This document shows, in pieces, positions 16,121-25,395 of a stretch of 64,000 nt of DNA (position 1 is its first letter; the number at the start of each line of letters is the position of its first letter). The stretch lies in NCBI RefSeq assembly GCF_000423225.1, contig NZ_KE383991.1:1-64000 (forward strand). Reading direction: 5' to 3'. The translations under genes and the position numbers were made by a program. The notes under the pieces were generated by a model that was given only the letters and a program-made list of their open reading frames with translations, did not search any database and was not told where the DNA came from. Source of the DNA: Kaistia adipata DSM 17808. Its GTDB lineage: Bacteria; Pseudomonadota; Alphaproteobacteria; Rhizobiales; Kaistiaceae.

Positions 16121-16993
16121 TCAGGCGGCCCGGCGCGCCTCGTCGTCGAGCGCGGCGAAATCGGCGTCGGAGAGGACGAGCGCCGCCGCGGCGGTGTTCT
16201 CCTCCAGATGCCGGACGCTGCCCGTGCCTGGGATCGGCAGCATCACCTTCGACCGCTTCAGCAGCCAGGCAAGCGCCACCTGGCCCGGCGTCGCGCCGAG
16301 CTGATGGGCGATCCGGGTCAGCACCGAGCCCGGCCGGGCGAGATCGCCGGAGGCGAGCGGCGCCCAGGGGATGAAGCCGATGCCGTTCGCCTCGGCAAAG
16401 TCGAGCACCGCCTCGCTCTTGCGATCGACGAGGTTGTACTGGTTCTGCACCGTGGTGACGGGGAAGAACTTGCTGGCCGCCTGGATCTCCTCGATCGAGA
16501 CCTCGGACAGGCCGACATGGCGGATCAGCCCTTCCTTCCGCATCTCGGCGATCACCTGGAACTGCTCGTCGCGCGGCACGCGCGGATCGATGCGGTGCAA
16601 CTGCCAGAGATCGATGCGGTCGAGCTTCAGCCGGCGTAGGCTCATCAGCACCGCCTGGCGCAGATATTCCGGCCGGCCGAGAACCCGCCAGATGTCCGGG
16701 CCATGCCGGGTCAGGCCGCCCTTGGTGGCGATGACGAGCCCCCGATAGGGATAGAGAACGTCGGCGATCAGGTCCTCGCTGACATAGGGACCGTAGCTGT
16801 CGGCCGTGTCGATCAGGTCGATGCCGAGCTCGGGCACGCGCTTCAGCGTGCGCTCGGCCTCGACGAGATCGCTCGGCTCGCCCCAGATGCCGCGCCCGGT
16901 GACGCGCATGGCGCCGAAGCCGAGGCGGTTGACGGTCAGGTCGCCGCCGATCTTGAACTGCCCGGATGCGGCAGCGGAAATGTCCTTGGGCAT
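16121..16993 (-). CDS. Aldo/keto reductase
   Basis: The ATG at 16993 gives 290 residues beginning [20 protein letters not shown]. Landmarks are [66 protein letters not shown] and [14 protein letters not shown]. It belongs to a different AKR subgroup from the gene at 14941-15921 and is shorter. The open frame continues upstream, but without plausible protein sequence or ribosome site. There is no pathway context. Confidence 0.9.
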   Translation of the reverse strand: MPKDISAAASGQFKIGGDLTVNRLGFGAMRVTGRGIWGEPSDLVEAERTLKRVPELGIDLIDTADSYGPYVSEDLIADVLYPYRGLVIATKGGLTRHGPDIWRVLGRPEYLRQAVLMSLRRLKLDRIDLWQLHRIDPRVPRDEQFQVIAEMRKEGLIRHVGLSEVSIEEIQAASKFFPVTTVQNQYNLVDRKSEAVLDFAEANGIGFIPWAPLASGDLARPGSVLTRIAHQLGATPGQVALAWLLKRSKVMLPIPGTGSVRHLEENTAAAALVLSDADFAALDDEARRAA

Positions 16994-17236
16994 TGTCTCG
17001 TCCTTCGATGATGGAGCCGAAGCACGCCCGCGAGCGGCACGCGCATCCGGCCATGGGGTCGAGTTGGTTTCCCTCGATCCGCCGTTCCGGAGGCGCCACG
17101 TGGTGCCGGGCGGCGGATGCCCCTGGGAAGGGCTCCCGAGACATGGGAGCCCGCGGCCCGATGTCAAAGGGCGGCCATCATCACGGACGCGTGAAGACCA
17201 TGCCTGCAAGGCGGCCCGGGACGGCCCTGCCCTCCG

Positions 17237-17341
17237 CCGTCATCCGCGCGCAGGAAGGCATCCATGCAGCCGCGCCATCGGGAGCTTCGCGCGGCCGGGA
17301 ACCCGGCGGAAATGGATTCCGGGCCGAGCCCGGGATGACGG
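17237..17341. repeat. REP-like palindromic repeat
   Basis: It starts ccgtcatccgcgcgcagg and ends gggccgagcccgggatgacgg, with the same outer ends as 5614-5715, 5794-5894 and 19517-19653. It lies in the 550-base gap between a reductase and the dioxygenase gene. Bases 16994-17236 show nothing recognisable. Confidence 0.65.
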
Positions 17342-17363
17342 CGAGCGCGGGGCGGCGCGCAAT

Positions 17364-17486
17364 CACCTCTCCCTGAGGGAGAGGTCGACGGCCGAAGGCC
17401 GGCGGGTGAGGGGTTGCGGCCTCTCCGGTGAGTTCCCTACCCCCTCACCCGGAGCTTCGCTCCGACCTCTCCCCATGGGAGAGGTG
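17364..17486. repeat. 123-bp inverted repeat, copy 1
   Basis: It begins cacctctccctgagggagag and ends with the near-complementary cctctccccatgggagaggt. In between are gtcgacggccgaaggccggc and ccggagcttcgctccgacct. The copy at 25177-25299 has the same length and about 90 percent of its bases. Confidence 0.85.
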
Positions 17487-17541
17487 AAAGGGAGGTTTCG
17501 GCCATTCAGACAAGATTGAGTGCCCCGCCAAGGCCGCCCCC

Positions 17542-18498
17542 CTACTCCCGCCAGCTCTTCAGGCCGAGCAGCTTCTCGCCGAGCTCCGTCAGCGTCGCGA
17601 CTTCAGCGTTATGGCGCTCCCATTCGCGCGGGTCGCCCGGAAACGCCTCGCGCTTCGGGTGGTCGCGCTCGCGCCAGAGTCGGATGCGCTCGGCGCGCCC
17701 GGCGACATCAGCCTCCTCGGCCGGATGCATGGAGATATACTGCGCCATGCGGACGCGGCCGTCGGAATGGTTGGGCCGGACGCCATGGGCGAGCAGCGAG
17801 TTGAAGATCAGCAGGTCGCCCGCCTCCATGTCGATGTTGGTGATCGAAAGCCCGGTCGTGTCCGGATGCATCGGGTCGCGATCCCCAGGCTGCGTCTTCA
17901 CCCAGTCGTCGAAGCCGGAGAAGAGTTCGGGGATGCACTGGAAGCCGCCGACGTCGCCATCCTGCTTCTTCAGGCTCAGCACGCCCTGCACGCCGATCGG
18001 CGGCGGCACGAGCGAGGTGTCGGCGTCCCAGTGGATGAAGCCGTTCGGATTGCCCTTCACCTTCTTCGGCGGGTTCAGATTGGCGCGGTCGATCGTCACC
18101 CAAAGATCCTCGCGGTCCCAGATGTCGACGAAGGCGTCGTAGACACGCTGTTGCTGGCGATTGTCCCAGAGATGCTGGTGATTGTAGATCTCCAGCATGC
18201 CGGTGCCGTTCAGCTCCTTCATCAGGTGATCGCGGCGCTGCGGCGCGTACCAGGTCGCGGGGTCGGCCGGGTCCTTCTCGTCGAAGCGCCAGAGCGTCTC
18301 GACCAGCCGCTCGACATTTTCCGCCGGCACGGCCTGGCGGACGATGACATAGCCACGCGTGATCCAGTGCTGCCAGTCGGCTTCCGAGAGCACGCGCAGC
18401 GGCAGCGTCTTTTGGATGTCCTTGAGCTGCTGCTCCTGCTGCGTGGTCGGGTGGCTGTCGCGCTTGATCGCGCTGCCCATTCCGGCGGCCATGGTCAT
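17542..18498 (-). CDS. Phytanoyl-CoA dioxygenase family protein
   Basis: The ATG at 18498 lies just behind GGAGG and gives 318 residues. It is an Fe(II)/2-oxoglutarate dioxygenase of the PhyH family: ITRGYVIVRQAVPAENVERL at the start, metal ligands His156 and Asp158 in FIHWDAD, and the distal His238 in LLAHGVRPN followed by SDGRVRMAQYISM with the 2-oxoglutarate-binding arginine. It probably hydroxylates a small molecule. It is divergent from the AraC regulator at 18632, which is the likely controller. Confidence 0.88.
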   Translation of the reverse strand: MTMAAGMGSAIKRDSHPTTQQEQQLKDIQKTLPLRVLSEADWQHWITRGYVIVRQAVPAENVERLVETLWRFDEKDPADPATWYAPQRRDHLMKELNGTGMLEIYNHQHLWDNRQQQRVYDAFVDIWDREDLWVTIDRANLNPPKKVKGNPNGFIHWDADTSLVPPPIGVQGVLSLKKQDGDVGGFQCIPELFSGFDDWVKTQPGDRDPMHPDTTGLSITNIDMEAGDLLIFNSLLAHGVRPNHSDGRVRMAQYISMHPAEEADVAGRAERIRLWRERDHPKREAFPGDPREWERHNAEVATLTELGEKLLGLKSWRE

Positions 18499-18631
18499 TC
18501 GATCCTCCCTCTCCTCGACCGTCCCGATGGACGGTCCATGCAGCAAGCCTAGCGCCGCGACGGCGGCCATGTTCGCGGATCCCGGCCAATACTGATACTA
18601 TTCCAGCGTTGCGTGGGATCCGGGGACCAGA

Positions 18632-19507
18632 ATGAGGCCATTTCTCGAAAGGCTCGCCGTGCCGGAGGGCGCGTCCTGGGCGACCTTGAACCGCCGCCTC
18701 GACGACGAGATCCCGTTCCAGTGGCACCATCACCCCGAATTCGAGCTGACGCTGACGCTGAACTCGCGCGGGCAGCGCTTCATCGGCGACCATATCGGCA
18801 CCTATGACGACGGCGATCTGGTTCTGGTCGGCCCCAATTTGCCGCACAGCTGGTGCTCTTCAGACAAGATCGATCCGGCCCGCCCGCATGTCGCGCTGGT
18901 GATGTGGTTCCTGCCGCAATGGACGGCACCGCTCGGCGGCGTGTTCACCGAATTCCGTAGCGTGGCCGAGATGCTGGCGCGCGCCCGCACGGGACTGAAA
19001 TTCTCGGACGAGGCGGCGCGCGCGGTTCGGCCGCGGATCGAGATGCTGTTCACGCTGCCGCCGGAGGAGCGGCTGATCGAGCTCTTGCGCGTGCTGGCAG
19101 GCCTCGCGCGCGACACGGGCGCGGAACCGCTCGCCTCGCCGCTGGCGCTTCCCGCCGCCGCGCCGGAGCGACAGGCCGATCGCGGCCGCATCGACCGCGT
19201 GCTCGAGAATCTGCACCGCCATTATGCCGAACGGCTCAGCCTCGACGCGCTCGCCGACATCGCGGCGCTGAGCCCGTCCGGCCTGCATCGGCTCTTCGTG
19301 CGCCAGACCGGGCAGAGCGTGACGGGCTATCTGGCGAAGATCCGCATCGGCGCCGCCTGCGCGATGCTCTCGGGCGGCGGCAAGCCGATCGCCATGATCG
19401 CGGCCGATTCCGGCTATGACTCGCTCGCCCACTTCAACCGCCAGTTCAAGGCGCAGCGCGGCGTGACGCCGAGGGAGTACCGGCAACGGTTCCGGACGGG
19501 TGGGTAG
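18632..19507 (+). CDS. AraC-family transcriptional regulator
   Basis: The 291-residue protein has an N-terminal cupin-like sensing domain (FQWHHHPEFELTLTLNSRGQ, YDDGDLVLVGPNLPHSW). Its C-terminal AraC DNA-binding domain starts at about residue 190: LSLDALADIAALSPSGLHRLF, then GKPIAMIAADSGYDSLAHFN and GVTPREYRQRFR. Only 133 bases separate it from the divergent dioxygenase gene, the usual arrangement for a local regulator. The inducer is unknown. Confidence 0.92.
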   Translation: MRPFLERLAVPEGASWATLNRRLDDEIPFQWHHHPEFELTLTLNSRGQRFIGDHIGTYDDGDLVLVGPNLPHSWCSSDKIDPARPHVALVMWFLPQWTAPLGGVFTEFRSVAEMLARARTGLKFSDEAARAVRPRIEMLFTLPPEERLIELLRVLAGLARDTGAEPLASPLALPAAAPERQADRGRIDRVLENLHRHYAERLSLDALADIAALSPSGLHRLFVRQTGQSVTGYLAKIRIGAACAMLSGGGKPIAMIAADSGYDSLAHFNRQFKAQRGVTPREYRQRFRTGG

Positions 19508-19516
19508 GGTTCGTCG

Positions 19517-19653
19517 CCGTCATTCGCGCGGCGGCCCATACCCTCCGCCGGCCTCCCCGCGCGGGCGGGGATCCAGGCGCCCGCGACATGGGGAGGCTCA
19601 CGCGGCGCTCAACCCGGCGGAAATGGATCCCGGCTCGGAGGCCGGGATGACGG
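19517..19653. repeat. REP-like palindromic repeat
   Basis: It opens ccgtcattcgcgcggcggcc and closes atggatcccggctcggaggc followed by cgggatgacgg. It belongs to the same family as 5614-5715, 5794-5894 and 17237-17341. Confidence 0.65.
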
Positions 19654-19738
19654 CGAGCATGGGGCGGAGCTGCAGCCATGGACTGCGCTGGATTCACATC
19701 TCTCCGGGGAGGTTGTGGGACAGCGTCCACAACAGGCT

Positions 19739-19857
19739 GAGGAGGCCCGAAGGGCCATCTCGAAGCACGCAGAGCGGTCCAGCGGCTGCCCCACGACCGC
19801 GCATCCTTCGAGACGGCCTGGCTCGCCAAGCCCCCTCAGGATGATGAGGATCGGGAC
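19739..19857. repeat. Palindromic intergenic repeat (ctgagg ... cctcagg type)
   Basis: The stretch gaggcccgaagggccatctc to catccttcgagacggcctgg and ccccctcaggatgatgagg matches the ctgagg/cctcagg family seen at 267-410, 25048-25085 and 61914-61945. Together with 19517-19653 it accounts for the whole gap between the AraC gene and the YcgN-like gene. Confidence 0.55.
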
Positions 19858-19903
19858 CTGCATGGCCGCACGCGCCGCGCTCCGACTGGACCGAGGCGGC
19901 GTC

Positions 19904-20434
19904 TCAGTCCTTCGGCTTCTCCGGCTCGATCCGCTCGCCGGGCCAGGCGACGATATAGTCCTCGTATTCCTCGACCGGGATGTCGCTTTCGCTCACCGTG
20001 CGGCCGGAGGTGGAGATGCCGGCCTCGTGCACCGTCTCGGGGTCGCCGGAGACAAGCGGGTGCCACCAGTAGAGGTCGCGCCCCTCGGCGATCAGCCGGT
20101 AGCCGCAGGTCGGCGGCAGCCAGGTCAGCGTGCGCACCGTCTTGGGATCGAGCGGAATGCAGTCCGGCACGAAATCATGCCGGTTCGGATAGTCGCGGCA
20201 GCGGCAGGTGTCGTCGTCGAGCAGTTCGCAGGCGATCGCCGTCCAGACGATCTCGCCGGTATCCCAGTCCTCGAGCTTGTTCAGGCAGCAGCGCGCGCAG
20301 CCGTCGCAAAGCGACTCCCACTGCTCGGTGCTCATCTCCTCGAGCGTCAGGCGCTTCCAGAACGGCACCTCTTCTGCGGCATCGTGCGCAGCCGGGACCG
20401 CCACCGATCGCGCGTCCTTTCCTTGCAAGGGCAT
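19904..20434 (-). CDS. YcgN-family cysteine cluster protein (UPF0260)
   Basis: The family landmarks are present: [33 protein letters not shown], then [41 protein letters not shown] and a C-terminal [14 protein letters not shown]. The cysteines ([26 protein letters not shown]) suggest metal binding. The biochemical role of the family is not established. I take the ATG at 20434 (176 residues, AGAGGA upstream); 20458 is the alternative. It is divergent from the PBP1A-type gene. Confidence 0.85.
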   Translation of the reverse strand: MPLQGKDARSVAVPAAHDAAEEVPFWKRLTLEEMSTEQWESLCDGCARCCLNKLEDWDTGEIVWTAIACELLDDDTCRCRDYPNRHDFVPDCIPLDPKTVRTLTWLPPTCGYRLIAEGRDLYWWHPLVSGDPETVHEAGISTSGRTVSESDIPVEEYEDYIVAWPGERIEPEKPKD

Positions 20435-20582
20435 GGAGATTGCGTATCCTCTTGGCATCGGCGAGAACGGCCCCGACCGGGGGACGGTTTCGTGCGCCGG
20501 GCACTCCCCTTAGCGCCGCGGCGCGGGAATGCGATGTTTCGAACCGCGTTCTAGAACCATTCGACCTTCAAGGGAACAGGCG

Positions 20583-22811
20583 TTGCGCAAGCTCAGGGAT
20601 CGCATTTCGGGATGGACGGCGGCGCTCGGCGCCCGCTTCGCCCGCAAGGCGCCCGCGCCTGCCGAGAAGGAAGCGACGCCACCCGCGCCGAAGGCCCCGA
20701 TCCGCCTGATCGAGATCGACGCCTATATCGACAGCACGCTCTTCCGGATCTGGACGGCGCTCAAGGACGGCGCCGAGGCCCTGTCGCGCTTCACAAGGCG
20801 TTTCCGCATGACCGGCTGGCGCCGCGCGCCGATTGAGCTGCTCGGCGACGGCCTGACCATGGGCGTCGGCGCGGGCCTCGTGATGCTGACGCTGGCGCTG
20901 CCCGCCTTCGACGCCACCAAGCAGGACTGGCTGGCGCAGTCCGACTATTCCGTCACCTTCCTCGACCGCTACGGCGCCGAGATCGGCAAGCGCGGCGCGC
21001 GGCATTCCGAGGCCGTGCCGCTGGAGGAAATGCCGGACAGCCTGATCAAGGCGACGCTCGCCACCGAGGACCGGCGCTTCTACGCGCATTTCGGCATCGA
21101 CATCATCGGCACGGCGCGCGCCCTGATGGAGAACCTTCGCAACGACGCCGTGCGCCAGGGCGGCTCGTCGATCACCCAGCAGCTGGCGAAGAACCTGTTC
21201 CTGTCGAACGAGCGCACGCTCGACCGCAAGATCAAGGAAGCCTTCCTGGCGCTCTATCTGGAGAGCAACCTCTCCAAGCACGACATCCTGCAGCTCTATC
21301 TCGACCGCGCCTATATGGGCGGCGGCAATTTCGGCGCCGCGGCGGCGGCCGAGTTCTATTTTGGCAAGAAGGTGACCGACATCACGCTGGCGGAAGCCGC
21401 GATGCTGGCCGGGCTCTACAAGGCCCCCGCCCGCTACGCGCCGCACATCAACCTGCCGGCGGCGCGCGCCCGCGCCAATGACGTGCTCACCAACATGGTG
21501 CAGGCCGGCTTCATGACCGAGGGCCAGGTGATGGGCGCGCGGCGCAAGCCCGCCGACGTCGTCCGCAAGGCGGCCGACGCCTCGCCCGACTATTTCCTCG
21601 ACTGGGCCTTCGACGAGGTCAAGAAGCAGGTGCCGAACGGCGACCGCAACCTGATCGTCCGCTCGACCGTCGACATGAACATCGCCAGGGCGGCCGACGA
21701 GGCGGTCGAGAGCGCGCTGCGCGAATCCGGCGAACGCTACCGCGTCAGCCAGGCGGCGATGGTGGTGGCCGAGCCGGACGGCGCCGTGCGCGCGCTCGTC
21801 GGCGGCCGCGACTATGGCGAGAGCCAGTTCAACCGCGCCACCGACGCGCTGCGCCAGCCTGGCTCGTCCTTCAAGCCCTTCGTCTACACGGCGGCGGTGC
21901 AGCACGGCTATACGCCGAAGAGCATCGTCCTCGACGCGCCGATATCGATCGGCAACTGGTCGCCGAAGAACTATGGCGGCCGCTTCATGGGCTCGATCCC
22001 GCTGACCACGGCGCTGGTGCGCTCGCTCAACACCGTCGCCGTGCGGCTCGCTGGCGCGGTCGGCCGGCCGACCATCATCGACCTCGCCCACAAGATGGGC
22101 ATCACCACCAACATCATCAATTCGAAGTCGCTGCCGCTCGGCGCCACCGACGTCCGCGTCGTCGACATGACCGGCGCCTATGCCGTCTTCGCCAATGGCG
22201 GCTACAAGGCGACGCCCTACGCCTTCACCCAGATCGTCAACAGCCAGGGCAAGGTGATCTTCGACCGCAAGCGCGACGTCGGCCCGCCGGAGCGGATCCT
22301 CGACGAGAAGACGATCGGCGCCATGAACTACATGCTCGGCCAGGTGCCGGAGCGCGGCACCGGCCGCGCCGCCAAGCTGCAGGGCATCAAGACCGCTGGC
22401 AAGACCGGCACCACCAACGCCTATCGCGACGCCTGGTTCATGGGCTTCACCGGCAACTATGTCGGCGGCGTCTGGTTCGGCAATGACGACTTCACCTCGA
22501 CCAACAAGATGACGGGCGGCTCGCTGCCGGCGCAGACCTGGAACCGGGTCATGACCTACGCCCATAATGGCATCGACCTGAAGCCGATCCCCTATATCGA
22601 CGAACCCGCCTCGGACGGCGACCGGCCGGCCCCGGCGATCGCCAGCGCCGGCGGCGACGCGCAGCGCCCGCTGTCGCTCTCCGCCCGCACCACCGAACGC
22701 CTGATCGCGCTGGAAAAGCTGTTCGAGACGGCGCCGCCGCTGAAGCCGCAGAGCGCCGTCTCCTACGAGGCGACGCCGCCGCTGCGCGCCGCCGCCCTCG
22801 CCGGCCAGTAA
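20583..22811 (+). CDS. Penicillin-binding protein 1A-type transglycosylase/transpeptidase
   Basis: This bifunctional peptidoglycan synthase is of about 740 residues. A short cytoplasmic N-terminus leads into one membrane anchor (GAGLVMLTLALPAF). The GT51 domain follows (ATEDRRFYAHFGIDIIGTAR, GGSSITQQLAKNLFL, KIKEAFLALYLE, YLDRAYMGGGNFGAAAAAEFYF). The transpeptidase domain has the serine motif GSSFKPFVYTAA, SLNTVA and KTGTTNAYRDAWF. I prefer the TTG at 20583, preceded by AAGGGA, over an ATG at 20529. The N-terminal IRLIEIDAYIDSTLFRIW stretch is seen in other Hyphomicrobiales enzymes of this class. Confidence 0.93.
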   Translation: MRKLRDRISGWTAALGARFARKAPAPAEKEATPPAPKAPIRLIEIDAYIDSTLFRIWTALKDGAEALSRFTRRFRMTGWRRAPIELLGDGLTMGVGAGLVMLTLALPAFDATKQDWLAQSDYSVTFLDRYGAEIGKRGARHSEAVPLEEMPDSLIKATLATEDRRFYAHFGIDIIGTARALMENLRNDAVRQGGSSITQQLAKNLFLSNERTLDRKIKEAFLALYLESNLSKHDILQLYLDRAYMGGGNFGAAAAAEFYFGKKVTDITLAEAAMLAGLYKAPARYAPHINLPAARARANDVLTNMVQAGFMTEGQVMGARRKPADVVRKAADASPDYFLDWAFDEVKKQVPNGDRNLIVRSTVDMNIARAADEAVESALRESGERYRVSQAAMVVAEPDGAVRALVGGRDYGESQFNRATDALRQPGSSFKPFVYTAAVQHGYTPKSIVLDAPISIGNWSPKNYGGRFMGSIPLTTALVRSLNTVAVRLAGAVGRPTIIDLAHKMGITTNIINSKSLPLGATDVRVVDMTGAYAVFANGGYKATPYAFTQIVNSQGKVIFDRKRDVGPPERILDEKTIGAMNYMLGQVPERGTGRAAKLQGIKTAGKTGTTNAYRDAWFMGFTGNYVGGVWFGNDDFTSTNKMTGGSLPAQTWNRVMTYAHNGIDLKPIPYIDEPASDGDRPAPAIASAGGDAQRPLSLSARTTERLIALEKLFETAPPLKPQSAVSYEATPPLRAAALAGQ

Positions 22812-22841
22812 TCTGAAATCAAATATAAATTCAAATCAATC

Positions 22842-22865
22842 CAAGAATAGAGTCATATATTCTTG
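22842..22865. terminator. AT-rich hairpin after the PBP1A-type gene
   Basis: Perfect 8-base arms caagaata (22842-22849) and tattcttg (22858-22865) flank an 8-base loop, about 30 bases after the stop codon. There is no T-run, so it may be a weak terminator, an mRNA-stabilising hairpin or an operator for the porin gene downstream. Confidence 0.3.
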
Positions 22866-23012
22866 ATTCAACTTCCGGACCGACAGGGCATTCGCGCAAC
22901 AACGCCCCGAAAGAAGCGCGAACAAGTCGTTCCTGGCACTGACATTCACACTTCTTTATCGACGATATCCTCTATTGTGGCTGATCATATGGCCGGCATA
23001 GTGGAGGTCGAT

Positions 23013-23720
23013 TTGAAGCAGGCGGTGACGGGTATTCTGCTGGCCCTTGGATTGGCCGGCACGGCGCAGGCGGCGGACCTGTCCATTCCCACGCCGGCCG
23101 AGGCGCCGCCCGCGCCAGCGTTCCGCTGGACCGGCCTCTATGTCGGCGGCCATGCCGGCTACGGCTGGAGCGATTTCACCGCCGCGCCGACCGACTCCTA
23201 TGGGGTGGAGCAGCCGAACGGCTTCTTCGGCGGCGGCCAGGCCGGCTTCAACTACCAGTTCGACAACCGCCTCGTGCTCGGCATCGAGGCCGACGCCTCG
23301 TTCGGCGACCAGAAGACCGGCTATACCGCCCGCTTCGGCGACGACGACGTGGCGATGCAATTCGGCCACGACTTCGAGATCCAGTCGTTCGGCACCGTGC
23401 GCGGCCGCGCCGGCTACGCCTTCGACCGCCTCCTGCCCTACGTCACCGGCGGCCTCGGCTGGGCCCGGGCGGAGATGACGTTCCGCAACAATCTCACCGT
23501 CGGGGATACCGTCTTCCTGGACCAGACGGTCTCGGACCGCCGCACCTTCACCGGCTGGACGCTGGGCGCCGGCCTCGAATATGCCATCACCGACAACCTC
23601 ACCGCCAAGGCCGAATATCTCTATTCCGACCTCGGCACGAAGGATTTCGACCTCGGCACGCCGGTCAGCGCCGACCTGACGATGCAGACCGTCAAATTCG
23701 GCCTGAACTACAGGTTCTGA
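23013..23720 (+). CDS. Outer membrane beta-barrel protein (Omp25/Omp31-like)
   Basis: The TTG at 23013 follows GGAGG by 5 bases and starts directly with a signal peptide (KQAVTGILLALGLAGTAQA, cut before ADLS). An ATG at 22989 is the alternative. The mature protein begins with a proline-rich linker and FRWTGLYVGGHAGYGWSDF. Alternating beta strands follow (GFNYQFDNRLVLGIEADASF, GRAGYAFDRLLPYVTGGLGW, GAGLEYAITDNLTAKAEYLY), and it ends in TVKFGLNYRF with the C-terminal aromatic residue. This is the surface-antigen/porin-like family common in Hyphomicrobiales. Confidence 0.9.
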   Translation: MKQAVTGILLALGLAGTAQAADLSIPTPAEAPPAPAFRWTGLYVGGHAGYGWSDFTAAPTDSYGVEQPNGFFGGGQAGFNYQFDNRLVLGIEADASFGDQKTGYTARFGDDDVAMQFGHDFEIQSFGTVRGRAGYAFDRLLPYVTGGLGWARAEMTFRNNLTVGDTVFLDQTVSDRRTFTGWTLGAGLEYAITDNLTAKAEYLYSDLGTKDFDLGTPVSADLTMQTVKFGLNYRF

Positions 23721-23742
23721 TCGGCGCCTGTCGCCCTTCGCG

Positions 23743-23775
23743 AGCCCCCGCGCCACCCGGCCCGGGGGCTTTTTT
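23743..23775 (+). terminator. Rho-independent terminator after the Omp gene
   Basis: Stem agcccccg (23743-23750) pairs with cgggggct (23763-23770) and is followed directly by a run of T. It lies 23 bases after the stop codon of the porin-like gene. Confidence 0.85.
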
Positions 23776-23868
23776 GTGCGCGCCGCAGGCCGTCATTTTC
23801 ACGCCGCAAGGGTTGCGGGAAGCCTCCATCCTGATTCATTCTGTCTGCCCTGCCGCACGGAGCCCAGC

Positions 23869-25005
23869 ATGACCCTGATCGACGCCGCCATCACCGCCGC
23901 CCAGGAGAAGCGCGCCGCGCGCCTCGACGCCGTGATCGACGCGGCGATCCGCGACGAGCAGATCGTCGGCGCCGTCGTGCTGGTCGCCGAGGACGGCGCC
24001 ATCGTCTATCGCCGCGCCGCCGGCCATGCCGATCGCGAGGCCGGCCGCAAGGTCGCCGAGGACACGATCTTCCGCCTCGCCTCCGTCACCAAGCCGCTCG
24101 TCGCCGCCGCGACCCTGTCGCTGGCCGAGGCCGGCGTCATCGGCCTGGACGATCCGGTGACCCGCTTCCTGCCCGACTTCCGGCCGAAGCTCGCCGACGG
24201 CAGCGAACCGGTGATCACCATCCGCCAGCTGCTCACCCATACGAGCGGACTGATCTACGGCTATCCGAAGGAAGCCGGCATCTCGGAAGGGCTCGACCAG
24301 CCCGGCCGCGGCATGGCCGAGAACCTCGAAAAGATCGCGGCCCAGCCGCTCGCCTTCGCGCCGGGAAGCTCCTGGGCCTATTCGGTCGGCATCGACGTGC
24401 TGGGCGGCCTGCTCGAAAAGGCGACCGGCCTGATGCTGCCGGAAATCGTCGCCCGCCGCGTCACCGTTCCGCTCGGGCTCAAGGACACCGCCTTCCTGCC
24501 GAGCGACCGGGCGCGCCTCGCCACCGCCTATGCCGATGGCGATCCGCGCCCCGTGCCGATGGCGGCGCACCAGCCGGTGATGGGCAAGGCCGGCCTGCTC
24601 AACTTTGCGCCCGACCGCAATTTCGATCCGAACTCGTTCCCATCCGGGGGCGCCGGCCTGTTCGGCACGGCCGGCGACATCCTCGCCTTCCTGGAGGCGA
24701 TGCGCAAAGGCGGCGCGCCGATCCTTTCGGCCGAGAGCCGCGCGCTGCTGGCGCAGAATGCGATCGGCAATTTCGACACCACCGTCGCCGGGCGCGGCTT
24801 CAGCCTCGGCTGGTCGATCACCTATGACCCGGCCGCGAGCGGCACGCCGTTCTCGCCGGGCACGTGGCAATGGGGCGGCGTCTACGGCCACTCCTGGTTC
24901 GTCGACCCCGTGCGCAAGCTTTCGGTCGTGTCGTTCTCGAACACTGCGGTTGCCGGCGTCAACGGCCCCTACCCCGACGCCATCCGCGCCGCCGTCTACG
25001 GCTGA
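23869..25005 (+). CDS. Serine hydrolase, class C beta-lactamase-like
   Basis: The 378-residue cytoplasmic-type protein starts at the ATG at 23869. Landmarks are VGAVVLVAEDGAIVYRRAAGHAD, the catalytic SVTK in IFRLASVTKPLVAAATL, RQLLTHTSGLIYGY, WAYSVGIDVLGGLLEKATG (Tyr of the second motif) and GGVYGHSWFVDP near the end. There is no signal peptide, so an esterase or peptidase-like role is more likely than antibiotic resistance. The frame extends upstream, but that part overlaps the terminator region. Confidence 0.88.
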   Translation: MTLIDAAITAAQEKRAARLDAVIDAAIRDEQIVGAVVLVAEDGAIVYRRAAGHADREAGRKVAEDTIFRLASVTKPLVAAATLSLAEAGVIGLDDPVTRFLPDFRPKLADGSEPVITIRQLLTHTSGLIYGYPKEAGISEGLDQPGRGMAENLEKIAAQPLAFAPGSSWAYSVGIDVLGGLLEKATGLMLPEIVARRVTVPLGLKDTAFLPSDRARLATAYADGDPRPVPMAAHQPVMGKAGLLNFAPDRNFDPNSFPSGGAGLFGTAGDILAFLEAMRKGGAPILSAESRALLAQNAIGNFDTTVAGRGFSLGWSITYDPAASGTPFSPGTWQWGGVYGHSWFVDPVRKLSVVSFSNTAVAGVNGPYPDAIRAAVYG

Positions 25006-25047
25006 GGGCCGGCCAGGTCATCCGTCGCGGCCGCCTGTGGCCGTTTC

Positions 25048-25085
25048 AAGGGGCGCGCTTCGAGACGGCCCTGCGGGCCTCCTCA
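25048..25085. repeat. Short palindromic repeat (cttcgaga ... cctcag type)
   Basis: The stretch gcttcgagacggccctgcgg to gcctcctcagcat belongs to the ctgagg/cctcagg family. A further fragment, tgagtgtctggcccgaaatg at about 25139-25158, resembles the reverse of the unit at 25330. Confidence 0.45.
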
Positions 25086-25176
25086 GCATATCGGGGTTCC
25101 GGATGCCGTTATCGGCGACGTCAAAACCCTCGACATCCTGAGTGTCTGGCCCGAAATGCAGGGGACACTCTACTTT

Positions 25177-25299
25177 CACCTCTCCCTGAGGGAGAGGTCG
25201 ACGGCCGAAGGCCGGCGGGTGAGGGTTTACGGCCTCACCGGATGGTTTCCTAAACCCTCACCCGGAGCTTCGCTCCGACCTCTCCCTCAGGGAGAGGTG
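25177..25299. repeat. 123-bp inverted repeat, copy 2
   Basis: This copy has the same length as 17364-17486 and differs from it mostly in the central loop. Outer arms cacctctccctgagggagag and acctctccctcagggagagg are nearly perfect complements. Confidence 0.85.
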
Positions 25300-25329
25300 A
25301 AGGGAAGGCGGCGTGGCGGGCCTTGTCCA

Positions 25330-25385
25330 ATTACGGGCCAGACACTGAGGAGCGACCGGCAGGTCGCGTCTCGAAGGACGCACGA
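25330..25385. repeat. Dispersed repeat sharing 21 bases with 267-287
   Basis: Bases 25330-25350 (attacgggccagacactgag plus g) are identical to 267-287. The rest (agcgaccggcaggtcgcgtc, then tcgaaggacgca) is a different palindromic filler, so the shared part is the fixed end of the element. Confidence 0.6.
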
Positions 25386-25395
25386 TCTTCAGACG

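Noticed and set aside
20568-22565. A 665-codon open frame on the minus strand opposite the PBP1A-type gene
   Set aside because: It is the complement of a well-supported gene, arises from GC-rich third positions, and has low-complexity His/Arg/Val-rich sequence with no family pattern.
23869-25005. Reading the class C-like protein as a beta-lactamase resistance gene
   Set aside because: It lacks a signal peptide and a KTG motif like that of true AmpC enzymes, and resembles the wider esterase/peptidase group.
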